Positions 1 to 9,990 of a stretch of 64,000 bases of DNA are shown here, one piece after another. Numbering within the stretch: position 1 is the first letter of the stretch; each line of letters starts with the position of its first letter. The stretch is taken from NCBI RefSeq assembly GCF_014193895.1, contig NZ_BLZR01000001.1:248001-312000 (forward strand), written 5' to 3'. The position numbers and the translations under genes are program-made. The notes beneath the pieces are model-generated. The model was not told the origin of the DNA, did no database searches, and worked only from the letters and a program-made list of their open reading frames with translations. Source of the DNA: Clostridium fungisolvens. Its GTDB lineage: Bacteria; Bacillota; Clostridia; Clostridiales; Clostridiaceae.

Positions 1-149
1 CAATAGGGCCAATATCCTCAACTCATCTTCATATAAGATCTGTTGATATGGGAACTCCAATTCTTTCTATGCATTCTGTAAGAGAACTAGGAGGAGTAAA
101 GGATCATTATTATTGTATAAAGTCTTTTGAAACTTTTTATAGTATATAG
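1..149 (+). CDS. M18 family aminopeptidase, C-terminal fragment (5' end outside window)
   Basis: The open frame enters at base 3 and ends at TAG 147-149, giving 48 residues that begin IGPISSTHL and contain DMGTPILSMHSVRELGG. This is the conserved C-terminus of M18 (aspartyl aminopeptidase-like) zinc metallopeptidases. The His in MHSxRE is one of the family's metal ligands and the preceding IGP/S..T segment lines the active site. These cytosolic enzymes remove N-terminal residues from peptides. A terminator lies at 355-393 after a palindromic repeat, so this is the last gene of its transcript. The N-terminal catalytic part cannot be assessed here. Confidence 0.85.
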   Translation, partial: IGPISSTHLHIRSVDMGTPILSMHSVRELGGVKDHYYCIKSFETFYSI

Positions 150-217
150 TTTTGATGTGCCTTTAAAATTGTTCGTCAAAACTAGTGAAAGTTTAAATAC
201 TGATTTTGGACTAAAGT

Positions 218-320
218 AAAGGGTTCCTATGGCGAAACTTAATTTATACTTGTTCGAAAATCTCGGCTTCTGGAGATTTTCGGGCATATGTAAATTAATA
301 GTTGAGCTAGTAACCCTATA
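218..320. repeat. Palindromic intergenic repeat, family B copy 1
   Basis: About 103 bp. The outer arms (TAAAGGGTT...TTAATTTA and TAAATTAATAG...AACCCTATA) are imperfect reverse complements. The centre is a strong hairpin, GAAAATCTC-ggcttctg-GAGATTTTC. It closely resembles 37951-38055 and more distantly 10451-10542 and 43069-43159. It lies between the aminopeptidase stop codon and its terminator. Confidence 0.8.
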
Positions 321-354
321 TACGTTTTTAATTGAATAAGATTAATAATATTGT

Positions 355-393
355 AAAAATCATAAGTGAATTAGGCTCACTTATGATTTTTTT
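355..393 (+). terminator. Intrinsic terminator after the M18 aminopeptidase
   Basis: The stem AAATCATAAGTGA / TCACTTATGATTT has a 7-nt loop (attaggc) and runs into seven Ts. The A-run on the left arm would let it work in both directions. Confidence 0.85.
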
Positions 394-530
394 CATTTTA
401 TATGGGTTATATTTAGGCGTAAAAATGGAGTTTATGTACAAAAATAAAAAAAACTAATGGACAATCACTATAATTCTGCTACATTTGGAAAAAATAAAAT
501 GTACACTATAGAGAGGGAAGGAAAAAACTT

Positions 531-3500
531 ATGAAGATACTTGATTCAGTTAACTGCAGAAGGAGAATAATGTATTCTCTAAAAGAGAGTTATAGTAGAA
601 TTTTAGAAAACTATCAATATATTAATCAGCAAGTAAAAGAGAATAAAGATATAGTTGGGGCTGCAGAATGGCTTTTAGACAATATTTATGTTATAGAAAA
701 AGAGTATAAAACTATTAAGATAAATATGCCATGGGGATATTTCGAAAATCTTCCCTTGGTTAGTGGAGAAGAGTCATGTCCTAAAATATATCTTTTAGCT
801 AAAGATCTTCTTAAGTCTAATGACGGAAAAGTAGAGGAACACGACACAATAAATTTCCTAAAAGGCTGTGATGATAAAGAGTATATAACTTTAGGAGAGT
901 TATGGGCTTTTCCTTTGATGTTAAGAGTTGCGTTAATAGAAGGTATAGCAACAGTTACCGATAAGCTTGCATATATCCAAAAAGAAAAACAAAGCGGAGA
1001 AGAATTAGCTTATAGAATAATAGATAGCAGTAATAATGATAGTTTGGCAGACACAGTTGAAGAAATAGGCAAAAATAATGAGAAGTTCTCAATTGAAATG
1101 GGTGAAAAGTTATTTAGAGTTTTAAGAGATAATTCCATAGATAATGATGAACTTTATAAGGTATTAGAAAAGAAGATAACAAAAGAAGAAAATTTTGAAG
1201 ATGCCATTACAGGAGAGTTTATAAGAGAAAATAAGCTTCAACTTTCTATGGGGAATTATATAACTTCACTTAGAACCATAGATGCTATTAGTTGGAAGTA
1301 TGTTTTTGATAGTGTATCCCGAATAGAAAAGCTTTTGAGTGAAGATCCTGAAGGAACCTATAGTAATATGGATTTTGACTCCAAGGATTTCTATAGACAT
1401 AGAGTTGAAGAAATAAGTAGATCTACAGCAAAAGAGGAATGGAAAGTAGTAGAAGAGGCTTTGAAATTATGTGAGATTGCTAAGTCTTTTGAAAACGAGA
1501 GATACAAAGCTCATGTAGGTTATTATTTGCTAGATCAAGGAGAAAAAGATTTAGAAAAAAGCATAGGTAAGTTTAGGAGTAAGAAAGCAGTAGCGCCAGG
1601 GAGATTTATATTATATCAAATATGTCTAATCATATTATGCGAAATAATAGTTATATCTTTAGCATATGCTTTTGATCCTTATATGTCTACAGGAGAACTA
1701 GTTACTGGTGCTTTAATTGTACTATTGCCTATATCTGAGGTTGTGGTCGGGTTTATGAATTGGAGTATAACTAAACTTTATAAGCCGGATTTCTTGCCTA
1801 AGCTGGATTTTGAAAAAAATATACCTGAGGATTCTAGAACCTTAGTTGTTATACCTGCTATATTTAGCAGTAGTCGCAAGGTAAAGGAACTTATGGATTC
1901 TTTAGAGGTTTACTATATAGCGAATAAAGATGATAACTTTTATTTTGCATTGTTAGGAGATCTAGCTGATTCTAAAAATGAGGAAGAAGAAACAGATAAG
2001 GACATAAATTTTATTGGAAAAGAGTCAGCAAAGCTACTAAATGAAAAGTATTTTAAAGGAAAATCAGAACATTTCTTTTTCTTTAATAGAAAGAGAGTGT
2101 TTAATGATAGAGATAACATTTGGATGGGCTGGGAGCGAAAAAGAGGAAAGCTCATGGAATTCATGGCTATTCTAAGAAATGATAGAGAAACTAGCTACAA
2201 TGTTATTAGTGGCAATATAGATGAACTTAAAAAAGCTAAATATTTAATAACATTGGATGCAGACACAGTACTGCCTATGGGGGCAGGGAAAAAACTAGTT
2301 GGAGCCATGGCTCATATTTTAAATTCAGCTATTGTAAACAATGAGGGCAGAGTAATAAGAGGATATGGAATAATGCAGCCTAAGGTAGATATGAAGATCG
2401 AGGCTTCAGAAAAAACTATATTCACTCAAATATTTGCAGGTGATGGAGGGATAGATGTATACTCTAGCGCTGCATCAGACTCTTATCAAGATTTATTTAA
2501 GGAAGGTATTTTCACAGGAAAAGGTATTATAAATATCGATACATTTTATAATATTTTAAAAGACGAAATCCCTGAAAATACAGTTTTAAGTCACGATTTA
2601 TTAGAAGGTTCATATACAAGATGTGCACTTTTAACTGATGTAAATGTAGTTGATGGATATCCAGCTTCTTATAAAGCTAGCTGTATGAGATCTCATAGAT
2701 GGATTAGAGGAGATTGGCAGATACTACCTTGGCTATTTAATAAGAAGCTAAAGTTATTATCTAGATGGCAGATATTTGATAACTTAAGAAGAAGTATAGT
2801 AGCACCATGGATTGTAATTAGTCTATTCATTACTGTAATTGTATTAAAAAATGGTATGCTGTGGGATATATTCACCCTTCTAGGAGTAATATCACTTGTA
2901 GCCTTTGCTTTCACAGACATGATGATTACACCTAAATATAAGAAAAAAGATATACTAAGAAGTTTAAAGCAAGTACTTTTAACAATAACTTTCTTACCAA
3001 ATCAATGTGTAATAATGTTAGATGCCATAATAAGAACTATATATAGATCAACTATATCTAAGAAAAATATGCTTCAGTGGCAAACTTCAGCAGATGTTGA
3101 GGCTGCATGTAGTAAAGATCTATACAGCTATTTCAAGTATATGTGGCTCTCATCACTTATAGGTGTATTGTATTTGATAGCAACCTTTAATAAGTCAATA
3201 TCTTTAGGAAGTACAAATTTATTAATATCTATTTTATGGATTATAAGTCCTCTAATAGCTTATTTAATAAGTAAGGAAGATAGAAATGCGACAACTACCT
3301 TCAATGAGATACCAGAAAAGGATAAGCTGCTTATAAGAACCTTAGGCAGAAGAACATGGGCTTATTATGAGGATTTTGTAAATGAAGAAAATAACTATTT
3401 AGCACCAGATAATTTTCAAGAAGATCCTAACAATGGAGTGGCTTTTAGAACCTCACCAACTAATATGGCAATGGGGCTTATGTCAAATATAGTTGCAAGG

Positions 3501-6500
3501 GATATGGGGTATATTACACTTTTCGATACAGTAGATAGGATAGAAAAAATTCTTAATAGTATGGATAAATTAGATAAGTATCATGGTCATTTTTTAAACT
3601 GGTATGATACAAGAACAAGGACTCCATTATGGCCTAGATATGTTTCTACTGTTGATAGTGGAAATTTAGTAGGATATCTATGGGTTATCGAAGAAGCTTT
3701 AAGTGAATATTTAAAGAAACCACTTATATCAGATAATCAAAGAAACTCATTGATAGACACAATGAGCATTATTGAAGAAGAAATTAAAGATAACGGAATA
3801 TTTAAATTAGAAAAAGAGACTATACGTAGTGAAGATATGAATTTGAAGAATTATATGGAGACACTAAAAGATATAGTAGATAAGTGTTTAAATATAGAAC
3901 TGGAAAACAAACAAAAAGAGTTATATTGGATAGCAAAGCTAAAAAAAGAAGCTGTAATGAAGCTGGCTGAGTTAGGAGAAATTATAGAATCCTGTAGTGA
4001 AGAAAATGACGATGATGATAGATTGAATGAACTAGGAAATATATTGTTAAAGGTTCCAGTTACCAATCTCGAAGCTGCTCTAAATAATAGCTTGGCTAAA
4101 AAGTCTGAGTCGAATAATAAGGAAATACAGATTAAAACTAGTCCTGTTGCAGATTTAATAGCAAAGATAAACAATATAATCGGAAGACTAGATGTGATGG
4201 CTACTGAAACAGATTTCAAGGTTTTATATAATAGTCATAGAAAGATATTCTCAATCGGATACGATATGGAGAACAATACTTTAGGAGATAACTGCTATGA
4301 TTTGTTGGCATCTGAAGCAAGGGCTGCATCTTTTATAGCGATAGCAAAAGGTGATGTAGAGTATGAACATTGGTTTAAGTTAGGTAGAGCTATAACCACA
4401 GCTTTTGGTATAAAGAGCTTAGTTTCTTGGAGCGGAACAATGTTTGAGTATTTTATGCCAGCCTTAATAATGAAAAATTACGAAGGAACTCTATGGGATT
4501 TAACATATAACTCTGTAATAGAAGCTCAAAAGATCTATGCCAATAAAAGAGGTATTCCTTGGGGAATATCAGAGTCAGCATTTTATCATTTTGATGTAGC
4601 AATGAACTACCAGTATAAAGCTTTCGGTGTGCCAGGAATAGGATTAAAAAGAGGCTTGGTAGATGAGTTGGTAGTGTCACCTTATTCAACAGTAATGGCA
4701 TTAAGTTTTGCACCATTATCTTCAATAGAAAATATGAATACCTTGATAAATAAAGGCATGATAGGAAGATATGGATTTTATGAAGCTATAGATTTTACTG
4801 AAGAAAGAGTAACTAGAGGAAAACAAGAATCTCCAGTTAAATGCTTTATGGTACATCATCAAGGCATGAGTTTAATGTCACTTGATAACTTTGTAAATGA
4901 AAACATACTCCAAGAAAGATTTCATAAGCTTCCTCAAGTAAAGGCTTTTGAGTTATTACTTCAAGAAAAACAAGGATATCATGAAATATTTACTAGAAAG
5001 CAACAATTTGATTTGCCAGAAATTAAGGTTGAGCAAGAACCACTTATAGTAAGAGAATACTCTTCAGCTACAGAAAATCCAGAGGTTCTTCTGTTATCAA
5101 ATGGTTCATATTCCACAATCATAACCAATAGTGGAAGTGGGTTAAGTAAAAAAGGTGAAATGACTGTGAATAGATGGAAGTCAGACACTACAGATGAAGG
5201 TGGAGGAGTGCTATTCTACATAAAGAATTTGAACTCTAATGAATACTGGAGCCCTTCATATGAACCATGTAGAGTAGCTGGCGATGAAGAAGTAGTTCAG
5301 TTTACTTTAGATAAAGCATTCTTTAAGAGAAGTGTTGGAAATATTGAAAGCTCTATGGAAGTATGTGTATCTTCACAATATGATGCAGAAGTAAGAAAAA
5401 TCACTTTAAAGAATAATTCTGAAAGCGTGAGAAATATCGAGATAACAAGTTATATGGAAGTTACTTTAGCGCCCTTCAGTGCTGATGTGGTTCATCCAAC
5501 TTTCTCAAATTTATTTATCACAACAGAGTATGATGAAGATAATAGATGTATCATAGCTAAAAGAAGACCAAGAGCAAAAGGACAAAAACAACATCATCTA
5601 GTTCAAAAGGTGGTAAGTGATGGTGATATTATAGGAGCAGTATCCTATGAAACTGCTAGAGCAGACTTTATAGGAAGAAATAGAAATCTAAGAGCTCCAA
5701 GGGCTATGGATAACGATACTGCATTAAATAATAGTGTAGGTATAATACTGGATCCTATTATATCTATGAGAGTTATGGTAAAGGTACCTCCAAAGCAAAA
5801 AGTATCAGTATCCTATGTTACTATTGCAGGTGATAGTAGAGAAGAGGTTATGAAAATTGCAAGCAAGTACACAGATAATAGTTCCAGTGAAAGAGCTTTT
5901 ATAGGTGCAACTCAGCAGGTAGCTTTAGAAATGAAGTATTTAGGTATAAAATCATTTCAAGCTAACCTATTCCAATCATTAGCCTCAAATATATTATTTC
6001 TAACTACTTGGAGAAGAGAAAATGAAAAATACATAAAGGCATTAAGTAAACATCAAAGAGACTTATGGCCTTATGGAATTTCAGGAGACCTTCCTATACT
6101 CATGCTTGTGATAAAAGAAGAAGCTGATATGGACCTTCTTAGACAAGTGATTAACATGCATTACTATTGGAGAAGCAAAGGTCTTAAGTCAGATTTACTA
6201 ATATACAATGATGAAGAAACTTCTTATGATCTGCCAGTACAAAAAAATATAATAGAGCAAGTTAATACATCCCAATCAAGAGATTACTGGAATAAACCTG
6301 GTGGAATATACCTTCATAGTAAAAGCACCTTAGGTGATGAAATGAGAGATTTCTTATTAGGTATAGCAAAGCTTGTTATTAGCTCTGATAAAGGCACTTT
6401 GTTAAATCAGATGAAGCAATGGGAAGCAAAGGATAAAAAGGTTAGAGATGATGTGATTTTAAGGCACAAAGAGCTTCAAGGATATGATATACCTAGAAGA

Positions 6501-9062
6501 GAGACTATACTTCGAGAAAATGCCAATACAGATAAAGATAAGAATGAAAAAGATATTAAGTATAATGGATTTAGTAGTTATGAAGGAAGTATAAACTATA
6601 AATATAATATAGAAGATTTAGATTTCTTTAACGGTTATGGTGGGTTTAAGAAGGATGGCAGTGAATATGTAGTTGTATTAAATGATCATAGAGATACACC
6701 TGCACCTTGGATAAATGTAATATCAAATGGGGACTTTGGATTCCATGTTTCTGAAAGTGGATCTGCCTATACTTGGATTGGAAACTCTAGAGAAAACAAG
6801 ATTACTCCTTGGAATAATGACTGGGTTATGGATACTGCAACTGAATGTTTATATTTAAGAGATGATATAAACGAAGAGATATGGAGCATAACACCTAAAC
6901 CATTAAGAGATACAGGGGAATATGTTGTAGAACATGGTTTTGGTTACTCTAGATTTAGCCATGACTATCATAATATAAATGGTAAGACTACTATGTTTTG
7001 CTCTATGGAAGATAATATAAAAATATTAAAAATAGAACTTGAAAATAGTGGAGAAGATCAAAGAATAATATCATTATATTATTATGCACAGCTAGTATTA
7101 GGGGTTGTTCCTCAACAATCAGCTCAATATGTATCAACTTATATTAGTGAAATGAATGCAAAGGAAAGTAATAAAGATAAAAAGGAAAGATTCATATGGG
7201 CTAGCAATCCATACTCTGCAAACTTCGGTAACTATAAGAGCTATCTAAAGTTTTATGGAGGAGATGAAGAGAGCTTTACTGGTGATAGAGTTGAGTTCCT
7301 AGGGAGAAATGAAGGACTGGGATATCCAGAAGCTTTAAGACTTGAGAAACTATCAGATACAGTAGGAGGAGGCTTAGATCCATGCCTAGGTGCTCAAACT
7401 AAGATTACAATGAAACCAAAAGAAAAGAAAACCCTGATATTAATGTTTGGTGCAGAAGAGAGTGTAGAAGCTATAGGAAATTCTATAAATAAATATAGCA
7501 ATCTACAATATGTGGATGATACTTTGACTAAGGTTAAAGATTACTGGCAAGGTTTCTTAGGAACAGTCAAGATAAAGACTCCAGATAAGTCAATGGATTA
7601 CATGGTAAATGGATGGTTGATGTATCAAACAATGAGTTGTAGATACTGGTCAAGAACAGCCTTCTATCAATCCGGTGGAGCTTATGGATATAGAGACCAA
7701 CTTCAAGATTCAATGTCTTTAGGAATACTAGATGAAACAATTACGAGAAATCAAATTCTTAGGAGTGCTTCGAGACAATATGAAGAAGGAGATGTTCAAC
7801 ATTGGTGGCATCCTGTGGTAAACAGTGGTATAAGAACAAGATTTAGTGATGACTTATTATGGTTACCTTACGTTGTTGCAAAGTACCTAAAAGCTACTGG
7901 TGATTATAGTGTTTTAGAAGAGGAAGCCCCTTTCTTATATGATGACCCACTTAAAGATGGAGAAGATGAAAGATACTCAGATAGATTTGAGTCTAAATCT
8001 TCTGGAACAGTCTATGATCACTGCATAAGAGCAATAAAATATGCGTTGAAATATGGAGAACATAATATACCTTTAATGGGTAGCGGTGACTGGAATGATG
8101 GAATGAGTACTGTAGGTAATGAAGGAAAAGGTGAAAGTGTATGGCTTGGATGGTTCTTATATGAAATACTAGGAGATTTCACTGAAGTAACTAGTTATAA
8201 GAACGACAAAGAGAATACGAAAAACTTTACCGACAGCAGAAACTTCATCCTAGAAAATCTTGAAAAGAATGCTTGGGATGGTGGCTGGTACAGAAGAGCA
8301 TACTTTGATGATGGAACTCCATTAGGTTCTAAAGAAAATGATGAATGTAGAATTGACTCTTTAGCACAAAGTTGGGCAGCAATAACTGGTGGTGGAAAGC
8401 CAGAAAGAGTTAAAGAAGCTATGGACGCTATTGAGAATAATTTGGTAAAAGAAGATAAAGGAATCATACTTCTGCTAAATCCACCATTTAATAACTCAAA
8501 ATTAGAACCAGGATATATCAAAGGATATGTACCTGGAGTAAGAGAAAATGGAGGCCAGTACACTCATGCTGCAGTTTGGGTTATTGTAGCAATGGCAAAG
8601 CTTGGAATGGGCAATAAGGCATGGCAATATTTCAATATGATAAATCCAATCAACCATAGTTCTTCAGAATTATCAAGTAAGACCTATAAGGTAGAACCTT
8701 ATGTAATGGCTGCAGATGTATATCTCCAAGAACCACATGGAGGTAGAGGAGGCTGGAGCTGGTATACAGGTGCTTCAGGTTGGATGTATAAGGCAGCAGT
8801 TGAATATATGCTAGGCTTTAATAGAAGTTACGACAAAGGCTTCAAGATAGAACCTTCTATACCAACTAATTGGAAGCAATATGAGATAGAGTACAATAAA
8901 GACAATATGCATTATCACATAGTAGTAACACAAGATATTAATAAGGCTACTAATTCCAGTGATAAAAAGCCATCAAAAACAATTATTTTAGATGGAAAAG
9001 TACTAAAAGAAGATATTATTCCATACCTAGAAGGAAATCATGAAGTAGAGGTACAGATATAA
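531..9062 (+). CDS. Cyclic beta-1,2-glucan synthase-type protein (GT84 / cyclisation domain / GH94)
   Basis: This 2843-residue membrane protein has the size and domain order of NdvB/Cgs cyclic beta-1,2-glucan synthases. Residues 1-350 are soluble. Membrane segments are near 355-415, 756-835 and 867-913. The GT84 glucosyltransferase lies around 430-750, with LDADT (D576, D578), a later SHDL motif and HRWIRGDW (722 onward). Residues about 970-1500 match the glycoamylase-like domain (YDTRT, HHQGMSLMSL), recently assigned a transglycosylating cyclisation role in this family. Residues about 1510-2843 are GH94-like, with GDWNDG (2519-2524) at the catalytic position, thought to trim chains by phosphorolysis. 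GGAAGG at 515-521 precedes the ATG. The gene is monocistronic between two terminators. The product, a cyclic or linear beta-1,2-glucan, is inferred from family membership. Confidence 0.9.
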   Translation: MKILDSVNCRRRIMYSLKESYSRILENYQYINQQVKENKDIVGAAEWLLDNIYVIEKEYKTIKINMPWGYFENLPLVSGEESCPKIYLLAKDLLKSNDGKVEEHDTINFLKGCDDKEYITLGELWAFPLMLRVALIEGIATVTDKLAYIQKEKQSGEELAYRIIDSSNNDSLADTVEEIGKNNEKFSIEMGEKLFRVLRDNSIDNDELYKVLEKKITKEENFEDAITGEFIRENKLQLSMGNYITSLRTIDAISWKYVFDSVSRIEKLLSEDPEGTYSNMDFDSKDFYRHRVEEISRSTAKEEWKVVEEALKLCEIAKSFENERYKAHVGYYLLDQGEKDLEKSIGKFRSKKAVAPGRFILYQICLIILCEIIVISLAYAFDPYMSTGELVTGALIVLLPISEVVVGFMNWSITKLYKPDFLPKLDFEKNIPEDSRTLVVIPAIFSSSRKVKELMDSLEVYYIANKDDNFYFALLGDLADSKNEEEETDKDINFIGKESAKLLNEKYFKGKSEHFFFFNRKRVFNDRDNIWMGWERKRGKLMEFMAILRNDRETSYNVISGNIDELKKAKYLITLDADTVLPMGAGKKLVGAMAHILNSAIVNNEGRVIRGYGIMQPKVDMKIEASEKTIFTQIFAGDGGIDVYSSAASDSYQDLFKEGIFTGKGIINIDTFYNILKDEIPENTVLSHDLLEGSYTRCALLTDVNVVDGYPASYKASCMRSHRWIRGDWQILPWLFNKKLKLLSRWQIFDNLRRSIVAPWIVISLFITVIVLKNGMLWDIFTLLGVISLVAFAFTDMMITPKYKKKDILRSLKQVLLTITFLPNQCVIMLDAIIRTIYRSTISKKNMLQWQTSADVEAACSKDLYSYFKYMWLSSLIGVLYLIATFNKSISLGSTNLLISILWIISPLIAYLISKEDRNATTTFNEIPEKDKLLIRTLGRRTWAYYEDFVNEENNYLAPDNFQEDPNNGVAFRTSPTNMAMGLMSNIVARDMGYITLFDTVDRIEKILNSMDKLDKYHGHFLNWYDTRTRTPLWPRYVSTVDSGNLVGYLWVIEEALSEYLKKPLISDNQRNSLIDTMSIIEEEIKDNGIFKLEKETIRSEDMNLKNYMETLKDIVDKCLNIELENKQKELYWIAKLKKEAVMKLAELGEIIESCSEENDDDDRLNELGNILLKVPVTNLEAALNNSLAKKSESNNKEIQIKTSPVADLIAKINNIIGRLDVMATETDFKVLYNSHRKIFSIGYDMENNTLGDNCYDLLASEARAASFIAIAKGDVEYEHWFKLGRAITTAFGIKSLVSWSGTMFEYFMPALIMKNYEGTLWDLTYNSVIEAQKIYANKRGIPWGISESAFYHFDVAMNYQYKAFGVPGIGLKRGLVDELVVSPYSTVMALSFAPLSSIENMNTLINKGMIGRYGFYEAIDFTEERVTRGKQESPVKCFMVHHQGMSLMSLDNFVNENILQERFHKLPQVKAFELLLQEKQGYHEIFTRKQQFDLPEIKVEQEPLIVREYSSATENPEVLLLSNGSYSTIITNSGSGLSKKGEMTVNRWKSDTTDEGGGVLFYIKNLNSNEYWSPSYEPCRVAGDEEVVQFTLDKAFFKRSVGNIESSMEVCVSSQYDAEVRKITLKNNSESVRNIEITSYMEVTLAPFSADVVHPTFSNLFITTEYDEDNRCIIAKRRPRAKGQKQHHLVQKVVSDGDIIGAVSYETARADFIGRNRNLRAPRAMDNDTALNNSVGIILDPIISMRVMVKVPPKQKVSVSYVTIAGDSREEVMKIASKYTDNSSSERAFIGATQQVALEMKYLGIKSFQANLFQSLASNILFLTTWRRENEKYIKALSKHQRDLWPYGISGDLPILMLVIKEEADMDLLRQVINMHYYWRSKGLKSDLLIYNDEETSYDLPVQKNIIEQVNTSQSRDYWNKPGGIYLHSKSTLGDEMRDFLLGIAKLVISSDKGTLLNQMKQWEAKDKKVRDDVILRHKELQGYDIPRRETILRENANTDKDKNEKDIKYNGFSSYEGSINYKYNIEDLDFFNGYGGFKKDGSEYVVVLNDHRDTPAPWINVISNGDFGFHVSESGSAYTWIGNSRENKITPWNNDWVMDTATECLYLRDDINEEIWSITPKPLRDTGEYVVEHGFGYSRFSHDYHNINGKTTMFCSMEDNIKILKIELENSGEDQRIISLYYYAQLVLGVVPQQSAQYVSTYISEMNAKESNKDKKERFIWASNPYSANFGNYKSYLKFYGGDEESFTGDRVEFLGRNEGLGYPEALRLEKLSDTVGGGLDPCLGAQTKITMKPKEKKTLILMFGAEESVEAIGNSINKYSNLQYVDDTLTKVKDYWQGFLGTVKIKTPDKSMDYMVNGWLMYQTMSCRYWSRTAFYQSGGAYGYRDQLQDSMSLGILDETITRNQILRSASRQYEEGDVQHWWHPVVNSGIRTRFSDDLLWLPYVVAKYLKATGDYSVLEEEAPFLYDDPLKDGEDERYSDRFESKSSGTVYDHCIRAIKYALKYGEHNIPLMGSGDWNDGMSTVGNEGKGESVWLGWFLYEILGDFTEVTSYKNDKENTKNFTDSRNFILENLEKNAWDGGWYRRAYFDDGTPLGSKENDECRIDSLAQSWAAITGGGKPERVKEAMDAIENNLVKEDKGIILLLNPPFNNSKLEPGYIKGYVPGVRENGGQYTHAAVWVIVAMAKLGMGNKAWQYFNMINPINHSSSELSSKTYKVEPYVMAADVYLQEPHGGRGGWSWYTGASGWMYKAAVEYMLGFNRSYDKGFKIEPSIPTNWKQYEIEYNKDNMHYHIVVTQDINKATNSSDKKPSKTIILDGKVLKEDIIPYLEGNHEVEVQI

Positions 9063-9074
9063 GTTTAAATTAAA

Positions 9075-9175
9075 GATGAACTGCTCCAAACCCAAATATA
9101 AATATATTTTCAAAACTCTCTCGACCTCTGGCAAGAGAGTTGGGAAACGTAAATTTAAGGCTGAAGTGGTTCATC
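9075..9175. repeat. Palindromic intergenic repeat, family A copy 1
   Basis: 101 bp bounded by GATGAACTGCTCCA and TGAAGTGGTTCATC, which are imperfect reverse complements. The inner hairpin is ACTCTCTCGACCTCTGGCAAGAGAGT. It follows directly on the glucan synthase stop codon. Confidence 0.8.
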
Positions 9176-9179
9176 AATA

Positions 9180-9233
9180 AAAATGCATGTTCAAAAATCA
9201 TAATTGATGATTTAGAACATGCATTTTCTTTTA
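9180..9233 (+). terminator. Intrinsic terminator after the glucan synthase gene
   Basis: Long stem AAAATGCATGTTC / GAACATGCATTTT with an inner ATCAT/ATGAT helix, followed by cTTTT. It sits right after repeat A1 and would end the 8.5 kb transcript. Confidence 0.85.
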
Positions 9234-9256
9234 AGATATGTTTAACAATATTGTTA

Positions 9257-9329
9257 AAATTAAATGGTTAGACAGGAGATGCTATATGCGCAAGCTCATT
9301 AAAGCATCGGATGATTAACCACTTAATTT
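9257..9329. repeat. Palindromic intergenic repeat, family D copy 1
   Basis: 73 bp with terminal inverted repeats AAATTAAATGGTTA / TAACCACTTAATTT and an inner GATGCT...AGCATC pair. It shares GAGATGCTATAT with copies at 11928-12011 and 40815-40903 (the latter in opposite orientation). Confidence 0.75.
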
Positions 9330-9357
9330 CAACGCAACGCTTTAATAGCAACTTCTT

Positions 9358-9576
9358 TTAATCTGAGTCCTGATCTTCATATAAGGATTGGTCAGTATAA
9401 TCAAATTCCATATATGAAATGTTGTTTGATACAATAGGATCTGTCTTAGGATTAGGTAATTTAGTATAGGTATTTCCAGTTTGAGAAAGAGAAATTAAGT
9501 CATGTCCTTCAGGTGAATACCAATCTCTATCATTTGGTAAATAAGTTTTATTGGTAACTTTACTTTTGTTTGTCAT
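9358..9576 (-). CDS. Small hypothetical protein, 72 aa
   Basis: A hydrophilic 72-residue protein starting MTNKSKVTNKTYL and ending in the acidic tail YEDQDSD. It has no signal peptide or membrane segment and I recognise no family. The ATG at 9576 is chosen because AAGGAGTGAG (9581-9590 on the complement) lies at correct spacing. An in-frame ATG 39 bases upstream falls in repeat sequence and lacks such a site. The short repeat A6 sits immediately upstream, in the probable 5' leader. The neighbours (glucan synthase, desulfoferrodoxin) give no functional hint. The good ribosome binding site and ordinary composition make it more likely real than chance. Confidence 0.6.
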   Translation of the reverse strand: MTNKSKVTNKTYLPNDRDWYSPEGHDLISLSQTGNTYTKLPNPKTDPIVSNNISYMEFDYTDQSLYEDQDSD

Positions 9577-9599
9577 AAATCTCACTCCTTTAGTTTTTA

Positions 9600-9652
9600 A
9601 AATTAACCACTTCAAGCTGAAAATATAAGCTTAAATATAAAGTGGTTAATTT
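9600..9652. repeat. Short palindrome related to repeat family A (copy 6)
   Basis: 53 bp with outer arms AAATTAACCACTT / AAGTGGTTAATTT and an inner AAGCT...AAGCTT pair. The CCACTTCA arm is that of family A, but the central hairpin is missing. It lies just upstream of the small minus-strand gene that starts at 9576. Confidence 0.6.
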
Positions 9653-9775
9653 ATAGTATCTCAAATTTTACTAATTTTATATTGTAAAAAAGACCCATGA
9701 ATTTTATAATAATGATAGGAATATATATTTAATTAGTCCAGATTAAGGATATGGCTTTAAACCTATCAATTAAAG

Positions 9776-9913
9776 GTGGACCACTTCAATAGGAAATCTA
9801 TTTTAACATTTGTTTAGGTTTTAAGAGAAGAATTTAAAGATATTGCTATGTTTAATTTCAATATGGTGTTTTAACCGCACCAGAAATATAAATTTTATGA
9901 TGAAGTGGTCATC
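9776..9913. repeat. Palindromic repeat, long variant of family A (copy 7)
   Basis: 138 bp bounded by GGACCACTTCA and TGAAGTGGTCATC, with a longer and more diverged interior than the 95-bp copies. It ends about 78 bases upstream of the desulfoferrodoxin start codon. The rest of the 9577-9990 interval shows nothing else I can support. Confidence 0.65.
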
Positions 9914-9990
9914 TAATATATGTTTAATAAATATATATATTAATTGGGTTAAAGTAAATTTCATCACATAATGAATAGGAGGAGAATTAT

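Noticed and set aside
87..287. Minus-strand open frame of 66 codons
   Set aside because: It is antisense to the aminopeptidase end and covers most of the B1 palindrome. It has no ribosome binding site and low-complexity content.
485..512. TTGGAA-16-TATAGA as promoter of the glucan synthase gene
   Set aside because: Transcription would start inside the ribosome binding site, leaving no leader.
1940..8563. Several minus-strand frames within the glucan synthase gene
   Set aside because: They are shadows of a well-supported gene, rich in Ser/Leu/Phe as expected from reverse AT-rich codons, with no initiation signals.
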